64,000 nt of DNA from Blastococcus_B deserti (GTDB lineage: Bacteria > Actinomycetota > Actinomycetes > Mycobacteriales > Geodermatophilaceae): assembly GCF_042682525.1 (NCBI RefSeq), contig NZ_JBHUHP010000019.1, positions 62,001 to 126,000 of the forward strand. The letters run 5' to 3'. A model generated the notes under the pieces. That model was not told the DNA's origin. It saw only the letters and a list, made by a program, of their open reading frames with translations, and made no database searches. Positions 34,809 to 43,255 of this stretch are shown piece after piece. A program made the translations under genes and the position numbers. Each line of letters starts with the position of its first letter. Within the stretch, counting starts at the first letter, position 1.

Positions 34809-36323
34809 ATGAACGGATCCTCGCTCGTCCTCGACCCCCGCTTCGTCCTGGCCGAGGTCGACCGCCGGCTCTTCGGCTCGTTCGTGGAGCACATGGGGCG
34901 TTGCGTCTACACGGGCATCTTCGAGCCCGGCCACCCCACCGCCGATGACTCGGGTCTCCGGGGCGACGTGCTGGAGCTGGTGCGCGAGCTCGGGCCCACC
35001 GTGGTGCGCTACCCCGGCGGCAACTTCGTCTCGGGCTACCGGTGGGAGGACGGCGTCGGCCCGGTGGAGGACCGCCCCGCGCGGCTCGACCTCGCCTGGC
35101 GGGCCCTCGAGCCGAACACCTTCGGCCTCAACGAGTTCATGCACTGGGCCCACGCCGCGGGGGTCGAGCCGATGATGGCCGTGAACCTCGGCACCCGGGG
35201 GGTCCAGGAGGCCTGCGACCTCCTCGAGTACACCAACCACCCCGGCGACACGTACTTCTCCGACCTCCGCCGGTCCCACGGGGCCAAGGACCCGCACGGC
35301 ATCAAGCTGTGGTGCCTGGGCAACGAGCTCGACGGCCCGTGGCAGGTCGGCCAGAAGACTGCGCACGAGTACGGGCGGCTGGCGGCCGAGACGGGGAAGG
35401 CGATGCGGCTGGTCGACCCCTCGATCGAGCTCGTGGCGGTCGGCAGCTCGAACAGCGGGATGTCGACGTTCGCCTCCTGGGAGGCGACGGTGCTCGAGCA
35501 CACCTACGGCGTCGTCGACTACATCTCGCTGCACGCCTACTACGAGCAGCACGGGGACGACGTCGACAGCTTCCTCGCGACGGCGACCGACATGGACATG
35601 TTCATCGACGCCGTCATCGCCACCGCGGACCACGTGGGAGCGCGGTTGCGGCAACGCAAGAAGCTGCGGCTGGCCTTCGACGAGTGGAACGTCTGGTACC
35701 AGGAGCGCTTCGTCGGCCAGACCAACCTCGACTGGCGCTACGCCCAGCCGCTCATCGAGGACAACTACACCGTCGTCGACGCGGTCGTCGTCGGCAGCTA
35801 CTTGATCTCGCTGCTCAACCACGCCGACCGCGTCGCGATCGCCTGTCAGGCACAACTGGTCAACATCATCGCGCCCATCCTCACCGAGCCGGGTGGGCGC
35901 GCGTGGCGCCAGACGATCTTCTACCCCTTCACCCAGGCCGCGCGGCTCGCCCGAGGGCGGGTGCTGCGCACGCTGGCTGACTCGCCGCTGTACGCCACGG
36001 CGAGGTTCGGCGAGGTACCGGTGCTGCACTCCACGGCCACCTACGACGAGGACACCGGCGACCTGTGCGTCTTCGCCGTCAACCGCAGCACGACGGAGAC
36101 GTTGCCCCTGACCGCCGACCTGCGCGGCTTCGGCCCTCTGCAGGTGGCCGAGCACTCCGTGCTCGCCGACGACGACCTGCAGGCCCGCAACACCGCCGAC
36201 CACCCCGACCGGGTCAGCCCCCGTCGCGGCGAGGGCGCCCGGCTCGACGGGGGACGTCTCACCGTCGGCCTGCCCCCCGCGTCGTGGAACGTCCTCCGGC
36301 TCGCCCCCGCCCCGACCCGTTGA
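34809..36323 (+). CDS. abfA: Alpha-L-arabinofuranosidase, GH51
   Basis: A 504-residue glycoside hydrolase of family 51. The acid/base Glu is E173 in CLGNELDGPW and the nucleophile is E291 in LAFDEWNVWY; RYPGGNFVSGYRWEDG is also typical. No signal peptide is present, so it works in the cytoplasm, releasing arabinose from imported arabino-oligosaccharides. It is the first gene of the operon that continues with ABC transporter, epimerase and GH43 genes, and is controlled by the divergent LacI regulator. Confidence 0.93.
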   Translation: MNGSSLVLDPRFVLAEVDRRLFGSFVEHMGRCVYTGIFEPGHPTADDSGLRGDVLELVRELGPTVVRYPGGNFVSGYRWEDGVGPVEDRPARLDLAWRALEPNTFGLNEFMHWAHAAGVEPMMAVNLGTRGVQEACDLLEYTNHPGDTYFSDLRRSHGAKDPHGIKLWCLGNELDGPWQVGQKTAHEYGRLAAETGKAMRLVDPSIELVAVGSSNSGMSTFASWEATVLEHTYGVVDYISLHAYYEQHGDDVDSFLATATDMDMFIDAVIATADHVGARLRQRKKLRLAFDEWNVWYQERFVGQTNLDWRYAQPLIEDNYTVVDAVVVGSYLISLLNHADRVAIACQAQLVNIIAPILTEPGGRAWRQTIFYPFTQAARLARGRVLRTLADSPLYATARFGEVPVLHSTATYDEDTGDLCVFAVNRSTTETLPLTADLRGFGPLQVAEHSVLADDDLQARNTADHPDRVSPRRGEGARLDGGRLTVGLPPASWNVLRLAPAPTR

Positions 36324-36366
36324 ACCGACAGCTCTCACCCACCGTCCGACGACAGGGAGCAGACAG

Positions 36367-37677
36367 ATGAGACGAATCTCCTGGACCGCAGCGGTCGCTG
36401 CGAGCCTCACGAGCGCCCTGGTGCTCTCCGGGTGCGGAGGGGGCCAGGGACCCGGTGGCCCGTCGACGGCCGAGACCGGGGAGTTCACCGGTGAGTACGA
36501 CGGGCCGGAGGTGACGCTCTCGTACTGGAACGGCTTCACCGGCGGTGACGGGCCGTTCATGCAGGACCTCGTCGACCAGTTCAACGAGGAGCACGACAAC
36601 ATCACGGTCGAGTCGAACACCATCCAGTGGGCCGACTTCTACCAGCGCGTGCCCGCCGCCGTGCAGGCCGGCCAGGGGCCGGACGTCGGCGTGATGCACC
36701 TCGACCAGCTGGCCACGCACGCCGCCCGCAACATCATCGTCCCGCTCGACGACCTCGCCGAGGGCATCGGTCTCTCGGAGGAGGACTTCACGGCCGAGAT
36801 CTGGGACGCCGGCATCTACGAGGGCGCGCGCTACGGCATCCCCCTCGACGTGCACTCGCTCGCGATGTACTACAACACCGAGCACTTCCAGCAGGCGGGC
36901 ATCACCGAGCCGCCGACCGACGAGGCCTCGTTCATGGACGCCCTGGGCAAGCTGCAGGCAGCGGGCTTCCAGACCCCCTTCTGGATGCCCTCGCTGTGGC
37001 CCAGCCACCTCATCTTCCTGACGCTGAGCTGGCAGAACGGTGAGCCGCCCTACGGCGAGGACGGCACCGAGGCGACGTACGACTCGCAGGCCGGCGTCGA
37101 CGCGCTCACCTGGCAGCGGTCGATCGTCGACCAGGGCTTCAGCCCGCCCAACGTGGCCATCGACGCGCAGTACGTCGCCTTCAAGAACGGCGAGACGTCG
37201 ATCACCTGGGACGGCATCTGGCAGCTCAACGACCTCCAGGAGAACAACGTGCCGTTCGGCATCGCGCCCCTGCCGACGATCGGCGAGGAGGAGGCCGTCT
37301 GGGCCAACTCGCACCACTTCTTCCTCAGCCGCCAGGCGGCCGAGGACGAGAACAAGGCGCAGGCCGGCCGGGTCTTCATCGCCTGGATGAGCGAGCACTC
37401 CGGTGACTGGGCGGGCTCCGGGATGATCCCGGCCCGGCAGTCCGAGCGCGAGGGCGGCGCCCTCGCCGACGCGCCGCAGGCGGTCATCGCCGAGCAGATC
37501 GAGAACATGCGCTTCCTGCCGCCGGTCCCCGGCCTCGGAGGCGTGCAGGCCGAGGCGCTCGAGCCGGCCGTCGCCAACGGTGTCCTCGGGGAGGAGCCCC
37601 CGGAGGAGGCCCTCGCATCGGCGGCCGACAAGGCCAACGAGCTGATGGAACGCAACCGAGAGTCGTTCGGGGACTGA
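36367..37677 (+). CDS. Sugar ABC transporter substrate-binding lipoprotein
   Basis: A 436-residue family 1 extracellular binding protein. The signal peptide ends in a lipobox, LVLSGCGGG, so the mature protein is a lipoprotein. The mature part starts VTLSYWNGFTGGDGPFMQDL and carries AVQAGQGPDVGVMHLDQLA, characteristic of oligosaccharide binders. It should capture arabino-oligosaccharides for the two permeases directly downstream (1-nt spacing to the next gene). Confidence 0.92.
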   Translation: MRRISWTAAVAASLTSALVLSGCGGGQGPGGPSTAETGEFTGEYDGPEVTLSYWNGFTGGDGPFMQDLVDQFNEEHDNITVESNTIQWADFYQRVPAAVQAGQGPDVGVMHLDQLATHAARNIIVPLDDLAEGIGLSEEDFTAEIWDAGIYEGARYGIPLDVHSLAMYYNTEHFQQAGITEPPTDEASFMDALGKLQAAGFQTPFWMPSLWPSHLIFLTLSWQNGEPPYGEDGTEATYDSQAGVDALTWQRSIVDQGFSPPNVAIDAQYVAFKNGETSITWDGIWQLNDLQENNVPFGIAPLPTIGEEEAVWANSHHFFLSRQAAEDENKAQAGRVFIAWMSEHSGDWAGSGMIPARQSEREGGALADAPQAVIAEQIENMRFLPPVPGLGGVQAEALEPAVANGVLGEEPPEEALASAADKANELMERNRESFGD

Positions 37678-37678
37678 C

Positions 37679-38680
37679 ATGGCCACCACCGTCACGGCGC
37701 CCAGCAGCGACAGCGTGTCCGACGCCCGCCGCGGCCGGGCGCCGCGACGGCGGGACGTGCAGGGCGCCGGCTTCACACCCTGGCTGTTCCTGGCGCCGTA
37801 CCTGGTGCTCTTCCTGGCCTTCGTGGTCGCTCCGATCGCCTACGGCTTCTGGATCAGCCTGCACCGCTACGACTACACGCTCCCGAACAAGCCGTTCGTC
37901 GGCCTCGAGAACTACACCGACCTGGTCACGCCCGACTCGCTGACCTTCGACGCCTTCTGGAACTCGATGCGGGCCACCGCGATCTTCACGGTGTTCAGCG
38001 TTCCGCTCCTGCTGGTCGTGCCGCTGGTCATCGCGCTGACCATGAACCGGAAGTTCCCGGGCCGGAACCTCTTCCGGGCCGTGTACTTCGCCCCGTACGT
38101 GCTGGGCGTCGCGGTGGTCACCGTGCTGTGGCGCTACCTGCTGGACAGCAACATCGGGCCGGTCAACTACTACCTCGGCCTGCTGGGCCTCCCCGACGAC
38201 ACCGCGTGGACGACGTCGACGCCGGCGGCCTGGTTCGCCCTCGTCGGCGTCACCGTCTGGTGGACCCTCGGCTTCAATGCCGTCATCTACCTGGCGGGCC
38301 TGCAGGACATCCCGAAGGAGCTGTACGAGGCGGCGGAGATGGACGGGGCCAGCCGGTGGCAGCAGCTCCTCAACGTGACGCTGCCGGGGCTCAAACCGGT
38401 GCTCTCCTTCGTCACGATGACCACGATCATCGCCTCGGCGAACATGTTCGGGCAGTCGTACCTGATCACCAAGGGCGCGCCCGGTACCGAGACCCGGACG
38501 GCGATCTACCAGATCGCCGAGACGGGCCTGCGCAACTACCAGATGGGCAGTGCCGCGGCGATGAGCTACGTGCTCACGCTGTTCCTGGTCCTCCTCAGCG
38601 TCCTGGTGTTCTGGCTGTTCCGGGAGCGCCAGAAGCCGAAGGGCGCGGCACCGTGGATGCTCCGGCAGGGAAGGGGCTGA
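37679..38680 (+). CDS. Sugar ABC transporter permease, MalF-like
   Basis: A 333-residue membrane protein with six predicted helices. It has the binding-protein-dependent transport (EAA) loop EAAEMDGASRWQQLLNVTLP that contacts the ATPase. The N-terminus (RRDVQGAGFTPWLFLAPYLV) matches the MalF/UgpA type. It pairs with the next gene as the channel of the arabino-oligosaccharide importer. No ATPase is encoded nearby. Confidence 0.92.
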   Translation: MATTVTAPSSDSVSDARRGRAPRRRDVQGAGFTPWLFLAPYLVLFLAFVVAPIAYGFWISLHRYDYTLPNKPFVGLENYTDLVTPDSLTFDAFWNSMRATAIFTVFSVPLLLVVPLVIALTMNRKFPGRNLFRAVYFAPYVLGVAVVTVLWRYLLDSNIGPVNYYLGLLGLPDDTAWTTSTPAAWFALVGVTVWWTLGFNAVIYLAGLQDIPKELYEAAEMDGASRWQQLLNVTLPGLKPVLSFVTMTTIIASANMFGQSYLITKGAPGTETRTAIYQIAETGLRNYQMGSAAAMSYVLTLFLVLLSVLVFWLFRERQKPKGAAPWMLRQGRG

Positions 38681-38681
38681 C

Positions 38682-39590
38682 ATGTCGACGTCGCTGGAGT
38701 CCCGCCCGGCCGCTGCGCCGTCGCCGGCCTCGGCCGGTCGCTCCGCGCCGCGGACGCCGCCACGCCTGGTGGCCCGGAAGACGGTGCGCTACGCCCTGCT
38801 GATCCTGCTGGCGCTGCTGTTCGTCAGCCCGCTGGTCTTCATGCTGGTGACGTCGTTCAAGACCCGGGCCGACGCCGCCTCGCTGCCGCCGACCTGGTTC
38901 CCGAACCCGTTCAGCCCCGACGCGTACGGCAGCCTCCTGGCGACCGACACGCAGACCCCGGTGCTGCGCTGGTTCGGCAACAGCATGCTGGCCGCCGCCC
39001 TGCACGCCCTGCTGGTGGTGGCGACGTCGGCGCTGGCCGCCTATCCCCTGGCCCGCATGGAGTTCCGGGGCAAGCGGATCGTCTTCGCGGCGATCGTGGC
39101 GACGCTGTTCGTGCCCCCCGTCATCCTGATCATCCCGAACTACCTGATCGTCGGGCAGCTCTACTGGCTGGACACCCTGCTGGCGATCGTCGTCCCCACG
39201 GCGGCGTCGGCCTTCGGCGTCTTCTTCCTGCGGCAGTTCTTCCTGGGCCTGCCCAAGGAACTGGAGGAGGCCGCACGGCTCGACGGCGCCAACCGGCTGC
39301 AGATCTTCTTCCGGGTCGTGCTCCCGCTGTCGCGGCCGGCGCTGGTGACGCTGGCCATGCTGTCGTTCCTCACCAACTACAACGACTTCCTCTGGCCGGT
39401 CTACGTGCTCTTCAGCCCCGAGTCGCAGACGCTGCCGGCGGGGTTGTCCACGCTGCAGACCGCCAACGCCGTCCGCTACGACCTGCTCATGGCCGGCGCG
39501 GTGGTGGCCAGCGTGCCGGTGCTGGCGCTGTACGTGGCGGCGCAGCGGTTCATCATCGAGGGCGTGTCGCGGTCCGGGCTCAAGGGGTGA
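38682..39590 (+). CDS. Sugar ABC transporter permease, MalG-like
   Basis: A 302-residue membrane protein with six helices. The EAA loop is EAARLDGANRLQIFFRVVLP, and FLTNYNDFLWPVYVL is the usual MalG-type segment. It forms the importer channel with the preceding permease. Its stop overlaps the aldose epimerase start by 4 nt. Confidence 0.92.
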   Translation: MSTSLESRPAAAPSPASAGRSAPRTPPRLVARKTVRYALLILLALLFVSPLVFMLVTSFKTRADAASLPPTWFPNPFSPDAYGSLLATDTQTPVLRWFGNSMLAAALHALLVVATSALAAYPLARMEFRGKRIVFAAIVATLFVPPVILIIPNYLIVGQLYWLDTLLAIVVPTAASAFGVFFLRQFFLGLPKELEEAARLDGANRLQIFFRVVLPLSRPALVTLAMLSFLTNYNDFLWPVYVLFSPESQTLPAGLSTLQTANAVRYDLLMAGAVVASVPVLALYVAAQRFIIEGVSRSGLKG

Positions 39591-40624
39591 GCCCGCGGTG
39601 CGAGCCGTTCGGCTCGCTCCCCGACGGACGGGACGTCGAGCGGTACGTCCTGCAGGCGGGTGCGGTGGAGGTCGCCGTCCTCACCTACGGCGCGGTCCTG
39701 CAGTCGGTCCGCACCCCCGACGCCCGGGGCTCGGGGGCCGACATCGCGCTGGGGTACGACGACCTCGACGGCTACCTGCGCGACACGACGTACGTGGGGG
39801 CGGTGGTCGGCCGGTTCGGCAACCGCATCGCCGGCGGCCGGTTCCTCCTCGACGGCGTGGAGCACGTGCTGCCGCGCAACCACGGCACCTCGTGCCTGCA
39901 CGGGGGGCCGGCGGGCTTCCACACCCGGCTGTGGTCGGCGCGGGAGGTGCCGGGCGGAGTCGAGCTGACGCTGACCAGTCCCGACGGCGACATGGGTTTC
40001 CCGGGCACCCTCACCGCCACCGTCACCTACGTGCTCGGCGACGACGGCCTCACGCTCACCTACGGCGCTGTCACCGACCGGCCGACCGTCGTGAACCTCA
40101 CCAACCACGCCTACTGGAACCTCGCCGGCGGGGGGACGGTGGAGGACCACGTGGTGGAGCTCCCCGCCGCCCGCTTCGTGGCCGTCGACGACCGGTTGAT
40201 CCCGACCGGCATCGAGCCGGTCGAGGGCACCCCGATGGACTTCCGCTCTCCCCGGCGGATCGGGGACCGGCTTCGCGACGGCACCGAGCAGCTGCAGCAC
40301 GCCCGCGGGTACGACCACGCGTGGCTGCCCGACGGCCGGGGCCCGCGGTCGGTCGCCCGGGTGGGCGATCCGCCGTCGGGCCGGGTGCTGGAGGTGGTCA
40401 GCGACCAGCCGGGCGTGCAGTTCTACTCGGGCAACTTCCTCGACGGCAGCGTGCTGGGGCGCGGCGGCCGCGCCTACCGGCAGGGCGACGGTCTCTGCCT
40501 TGAGACCCAGCACCTGCGCGACTCCCCCAACCGGCCGGAGTTCCCCTCCACGGTGCTGCGGCCCGGCGAGCAGTACGCCACGACGACCACCTTCCGCTTC
40601 GGCACGTCGGACGGTGCGCGGTGA
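39587..40624 (+). CDS. galM: Aldose 1-epimerase
   Basis: A 345-residue mutarotase. Active-site text includes TYVGAVVGRFGNRIAGGRFL, LTNHAYWNLAG (catalytic His) and QFYSGNFLDG, with a catalytic Glu near LETQHLRDSPN. It interconverts alpha and beta anomers of the released sugar. The gene overlaps its neighbours by 4 nt on each side, tying it to arabinan use. Confidence 0.9.
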   Translation: MSPRCEPFGSLPDGRDVERYVLQAGAVEVAVLTYGAVLQSVRTPDARGSGADIALGYDDLDGYLRDTTYVGAVVGRFGNRIAGGRFLLDGVEHVLPRNHGTSCLHGGPAGFHTRLWSAREVPGGVELTLTSPDGDMGFPGTLTATVTYVLGDDGLTLTYGAVTDRPTVVNLTNHAYWNLAGGGTVEDHVVELPAARFVAVDDRLIPTGIEPVEGTPMDFRSPRRIGDRLRDGTEQLQHARGYDHAWLPDGRGPRSVARVGDPPSGRVLEVVSDQPGVQFYSGNFLDGSVLGRGGRAYRQGDGLCLETQHLRDSPNRPEFPSTVLRPGEQYATTTTFRFGTSDGAR

Positions 40625-41616
40625 GGCGCGCCGGGGCAGCGGCCCTCGTCCTGGTCCTGCTGACCGGGTGCGGCGGCGGAGAAGCCGGCGGCGACGGCAC
40701 CGCGGCTGCGTCGTCCCCGCCCGGGGCGGCGACCGACGGCAACCCGGTGCTCGACGAGGACTTCCCCGACCCGGACGTCCTCGAGGTCGACGGCACCTAC
40801 TACGCCTACGCGACCAACACGGCGACGACCAACGTGCAGGTGGCCACCTCGACCGACCTGGTGTCCTGGGACGTGTCGGACGCCGACGCGCTGCCCGACC
40901 TGCCCTCGTGGGTCATCCCCGGGAAGACCTGGGCCCCGGAGGTCACCGAGGTCGCGCCCGGGCGGTTCGTCATGTTCCCCACGACGACCAACTTCCGCCC
41001 GCCGCTGCAGTGCATCGCGGTGGCCACGGCCGACTCCCCGGAGGGCCCGTTCCAGGTCGTCGGCGACGCGATGCTGATCTGCCCGCCGGACGAGGGCGGC
41101 GCCATCGACGCGTCCACGTTCACCGACGACGACGGCACCCGCTACCTGCTCTGGAAGAACGACGGCAACTGCTGCGGCCTCGACACCTGGCTGTCCATCG
41201 CTCCCCTGAGCCCCGACGGGCTGACGCTCGCCGGGCCGTCGACCCCGCTGGTGAAGCAGGACCAGGACTGGGAGGGCAGCCTCGTCGAGGCGCCCACCCT
41301 GGTGAAGCGGGACGGGAGGTACGTGCTGATGTACTCGGCCAACGACTACCGCGGCGAGCGGTACGCCATCGGGTACGCGACGGCCGACGCGGTGACCGGG
41401 CCGTACACCAAGGCCGAGGAGCCGCTGTTCAGCACGGACGCCGCCGACGGCCGGTACGTCGGCCCGGGCGGCCAGGACGTCGTCGTCGCCCCCGACGGCG
41501 GGGACCGGCTGGTGTTCCACTCCTGGTACGGCGGGGAGACCTACCGCGCCATGAACGCACTGGCCCTCAGGTGGGACGACGGCCGGCCGGTGGTCGCGCC
41601 GCCCGGGCCCGGCTGA
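40621..41616 (+). CDS. GH43 glycoside hydrolase lipoprotein
   Basis: A 331-residue family 43 enzyme with a lipoprotein signal (LVLVLLTGCGGG). Catalytic residues are the Asp in DFPDPDVLEVDGTYYAYA (base), the Asp in GAIDASTFTDDDGTRYLLW and the Glu in LVEAPTLVKRDGRYVLMYS (acid). Family members are arabinanases, arabinofuranosidases or xylosidases. Anchored outside the cell, it would trim arabinan or arabinoxylan to oligomers that the ABC importer takes up and GH51 finishes. It is the last gene of the operon. Confidence 0.9.
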   Translation: MRRAGAAALVLVLLTGCGGGEAGGDGTAAASSPPGAATDGNPVLDEDFPDPDVLEVDGTYYAYATNTATTNVQVATSTDLVSWDVSDADALPDLPSWVIPGKTWAPEVTEVAPGRFVMFPTTTNFRPPLQCIAVATADSPEGPFQVVGDAMLICPPDEGGAIDASTFTDDDGTRYLLWKNDGNCCGLDTWLSIAPLSPDGLTLAGPSTPLVKQDQDWEGSLVEAPTLVKRDGRYVLMYSANDYRGERYAIGYATADAVTGPYTKAEEPLFSTDAADGRYVGPGGQDVVVAPDGGDRLVFHSWYGGETYRAMNALALRWDDGRPVVAPPGPG

Positions 41617-41640
41617 CCGGGGACGGCGGCGATGCGGAGA

Positions 41641-42096
41641 TCAGGTCTCGACGGCCGCCAGCTCGGTGAGCGCCCGCACGAGTGCCGCGACGCGATCCGG
41701 GCCCACGGCCGTGGCCAGCGCCGACTCGTGGGCGGCCACGAGCGCCTCCAGCCGCGCGAGCCGCACGCGGCCCAGCTCCGACAGGTGGACGACGACCTTC
41801 CGGCCGTCGCGCGCATCCGGCAGCCGGTAGGCCAGGGCCGCGTCGACGGCGCCGTCGACCAGGCGCGTCAGCGTCGGCGCGGGCATGTGCAGGGCCGCGA
41901 CCAGCTCCCCCATCGACCGGCCGTCGGCGCCGGCGAGCGAGCGGAGGAGGCGGTAGCCGTCGAGCGTGGCGCCGTCCTCGGCGAGGACCGTCGCGACGCC
42001 CCGGGCCACCCGCCGCTGCGTGACCGTCAGCAGCTCCACCAGGCCGTCGGTGACCCGGACGGGCGGTTCGGCTGCAGCATCCGCGCCCGGCACCAT
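41641..42096 (-). CDS. MarR-family transcriptional regulator
   Basis: A 151-residue winged-helix regulator with GRSMGELVAALHMPAPTLTR (recognition helix) and ALAYRLPDARDGRKVVVHLS (wing). It diverges from the AmiC-like gene across only 20 bp, so its promoter must overlap that gene's start. It probably autoregulates and may also control the amide genes; an inverted repeat at 43180-43193 could be a site. Confidence 0.85.
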   Translation of the reverse strand: MVPGADAAAEPPVRVTDGLVELLTVTQRRVARGVATVLAEDGATLDGYRLLRSLAGADGRSMGELVAALHMPAPTLTRLVDGAVDAALAYRLPDARDGRKVVVHLSELGRVRLARLEALVAAHESALATAVGPDRVAALVRALTELAAVET

Positions 42097-42116
42097 GGCC
42101 GCACCATACTCATGTC

Positions 42117-43160
42117 GTGACCAGCCAGCCCGGACTCCTGGACCCGTGGGAGGTCCTGCTGACCGGCCCGCGTGCCGACGTGGTCCGTGTCGGCCTGGCG
42201 GTCCCCCTGTCCGGCCCGCTGGCCATGACCGCTCCGTCGGCCCTGGACCTCGCGGGGCTGGCCGCGGACGAGGTCAACGCCGCGGGCGGTTCTGCGGGCC
42301 GGCCGGTCGAGCTGGTCGCCCTCGACTCCGGGCGCCCGCCGGAGGTCGTGGCCACCGACGCGGCGATGCTGCACCGGGCCGGCGCCTTCGACGTGCTCGT
42401 CGGCTTCCACACCAGCGACGTGCACCGGGCCCTGGAGCACGCGCTGCCCCCCGGTGCCCGCTACGTCTTCACCCCGCCGCACGAAGGCGGCCGGCGTCGC
42501 CCCGGGGTGGTCCGGATCGGCTCCTCCCCGCTCGAGCAGCACGCCGCCGCCGTGGCCTGGCTGGTCCGGCACCGCCGGGCCCGGCGCTGGGTGCTCCTGG
42601 GCACCGACTATGTCTGGCCGCGGGCGGTGCACCGCGCCGCCCAGCGGGTGCTCGCCGACGTCGGTGGTGAGGTCGTCGGCGAGGCGCTGGTGCCGTTCGG
42701 CCCAGGCGATCCCGGAGCGCTGCTGGACCTGGTCCTGCGGTCGCGCGCCGACGCCGTCCTGCTGAGCCTGGTCGGCCGCGACCTCGTGGCGTTCAACCGG
42801 GAGTTCACCCGGGCCGGCCTGGACCGAAGGGTGGTCCGGCTCTCCGGCGCGCTCGAGGAGAACGGGCTCTACGCGCTCGGCGGGGACGCCACCGGCGGGT
42901 TGTTCGCCTGCATGCCCTCCTTCGCCGCGGCCGACGACGGCGCGGACGAGGGACAGCTGGCCCTGCAGGAGCGGCACGCGCGCCGGTCGGGTCCCGCGGC
43001 GCCCGTCGTCTGCGCCTACGCCCGCGGGGTCTACGACGGCGTCCGGCTGGCCGCGGCCCTGGCCGGCGGCCGGCCGGTCCGCTCCCACCGGTCGGCTCCG
43101 CGGCTGGCCCAGGCCGACGGCCTGAGCTTCCGCGAGCTGACCGGGATGCGCACCGCCTGA
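42117..43160 (+). CDS. AmiC-like amide-binding sensor protein
   Basis: A 347-residue protein with the type I periplasmic-binding (Leu/amide) fold: RVGLAVPLSGPLAMTAPSAL, AADEVNAAGGSAGRPVELVA, IGSSPLEQHAAAVAWL, RRARRWVLLGTDYVWPRAVH and later GGDATGGLFACMPSFA. There is no signal peptide or lipobox, so it stays in the cytoplasm, as does Pseudomonas AmiC, the amide sensor of the amidase operon. The YVWPR segment and the neighbouring permease and acetamidase genes favour an amide or urea ligand. No AmiR (ANTAR) partner is present; a MarR gene diverges from it instead. Confidence 0.78.
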   Translation: MTSQPGLLDPWEVLLTGPRADVVRVGLAVPLSGPLAMTAPSALDLAGLAADEVNAAGGSAGRPVELVALDSGRPPEVVATDAAMLHRAGAFDVLVGFHTSDVHRALEHALPPGARYVFTPPHEGGRRRPGVVRIGSSPLEQHAAAVAWLVRHRRARRWVLLGTDYVWPRAVHRAAQRVLADVGGEVVGEALVPFGPGDPGALLDLVLRSRADAVLLSLVGRDLVAFNREFTRAGLDRRVVRLSGALEENGLYALGGDATGGLFACMPSFAAADDGADEGQLALQERHARRSGPAAPVVCAYARGVYDGVRLAAALAGGRPVRSHRSAPRLAQADGLSFRELTGMRTA

Positions 43161-43179
43161 CCCCTCACCCGAATCGTTA

Positions 43180-43193
43180 CTTCCACCTGGAAG
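43180..43193. promoter_or_regulatory. Perfect 6-bp inverted repeat before permease
   Basis: CTTCCACCTGGAAG has 6-bp arms separated by CC and lies 63 bases before the APC permease start, just upstream of a possible -10 element near 43203. It could bind the MarR regulator or another dimeric repressor. Confidence 0.5.
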
Positions 43194-43255
43194 CAGTTCC
43201 CTCTAGTCTCCACGCGGCCCGGCCGCGCGCCGGAGGCAGAGACACAGGAGTCGTC

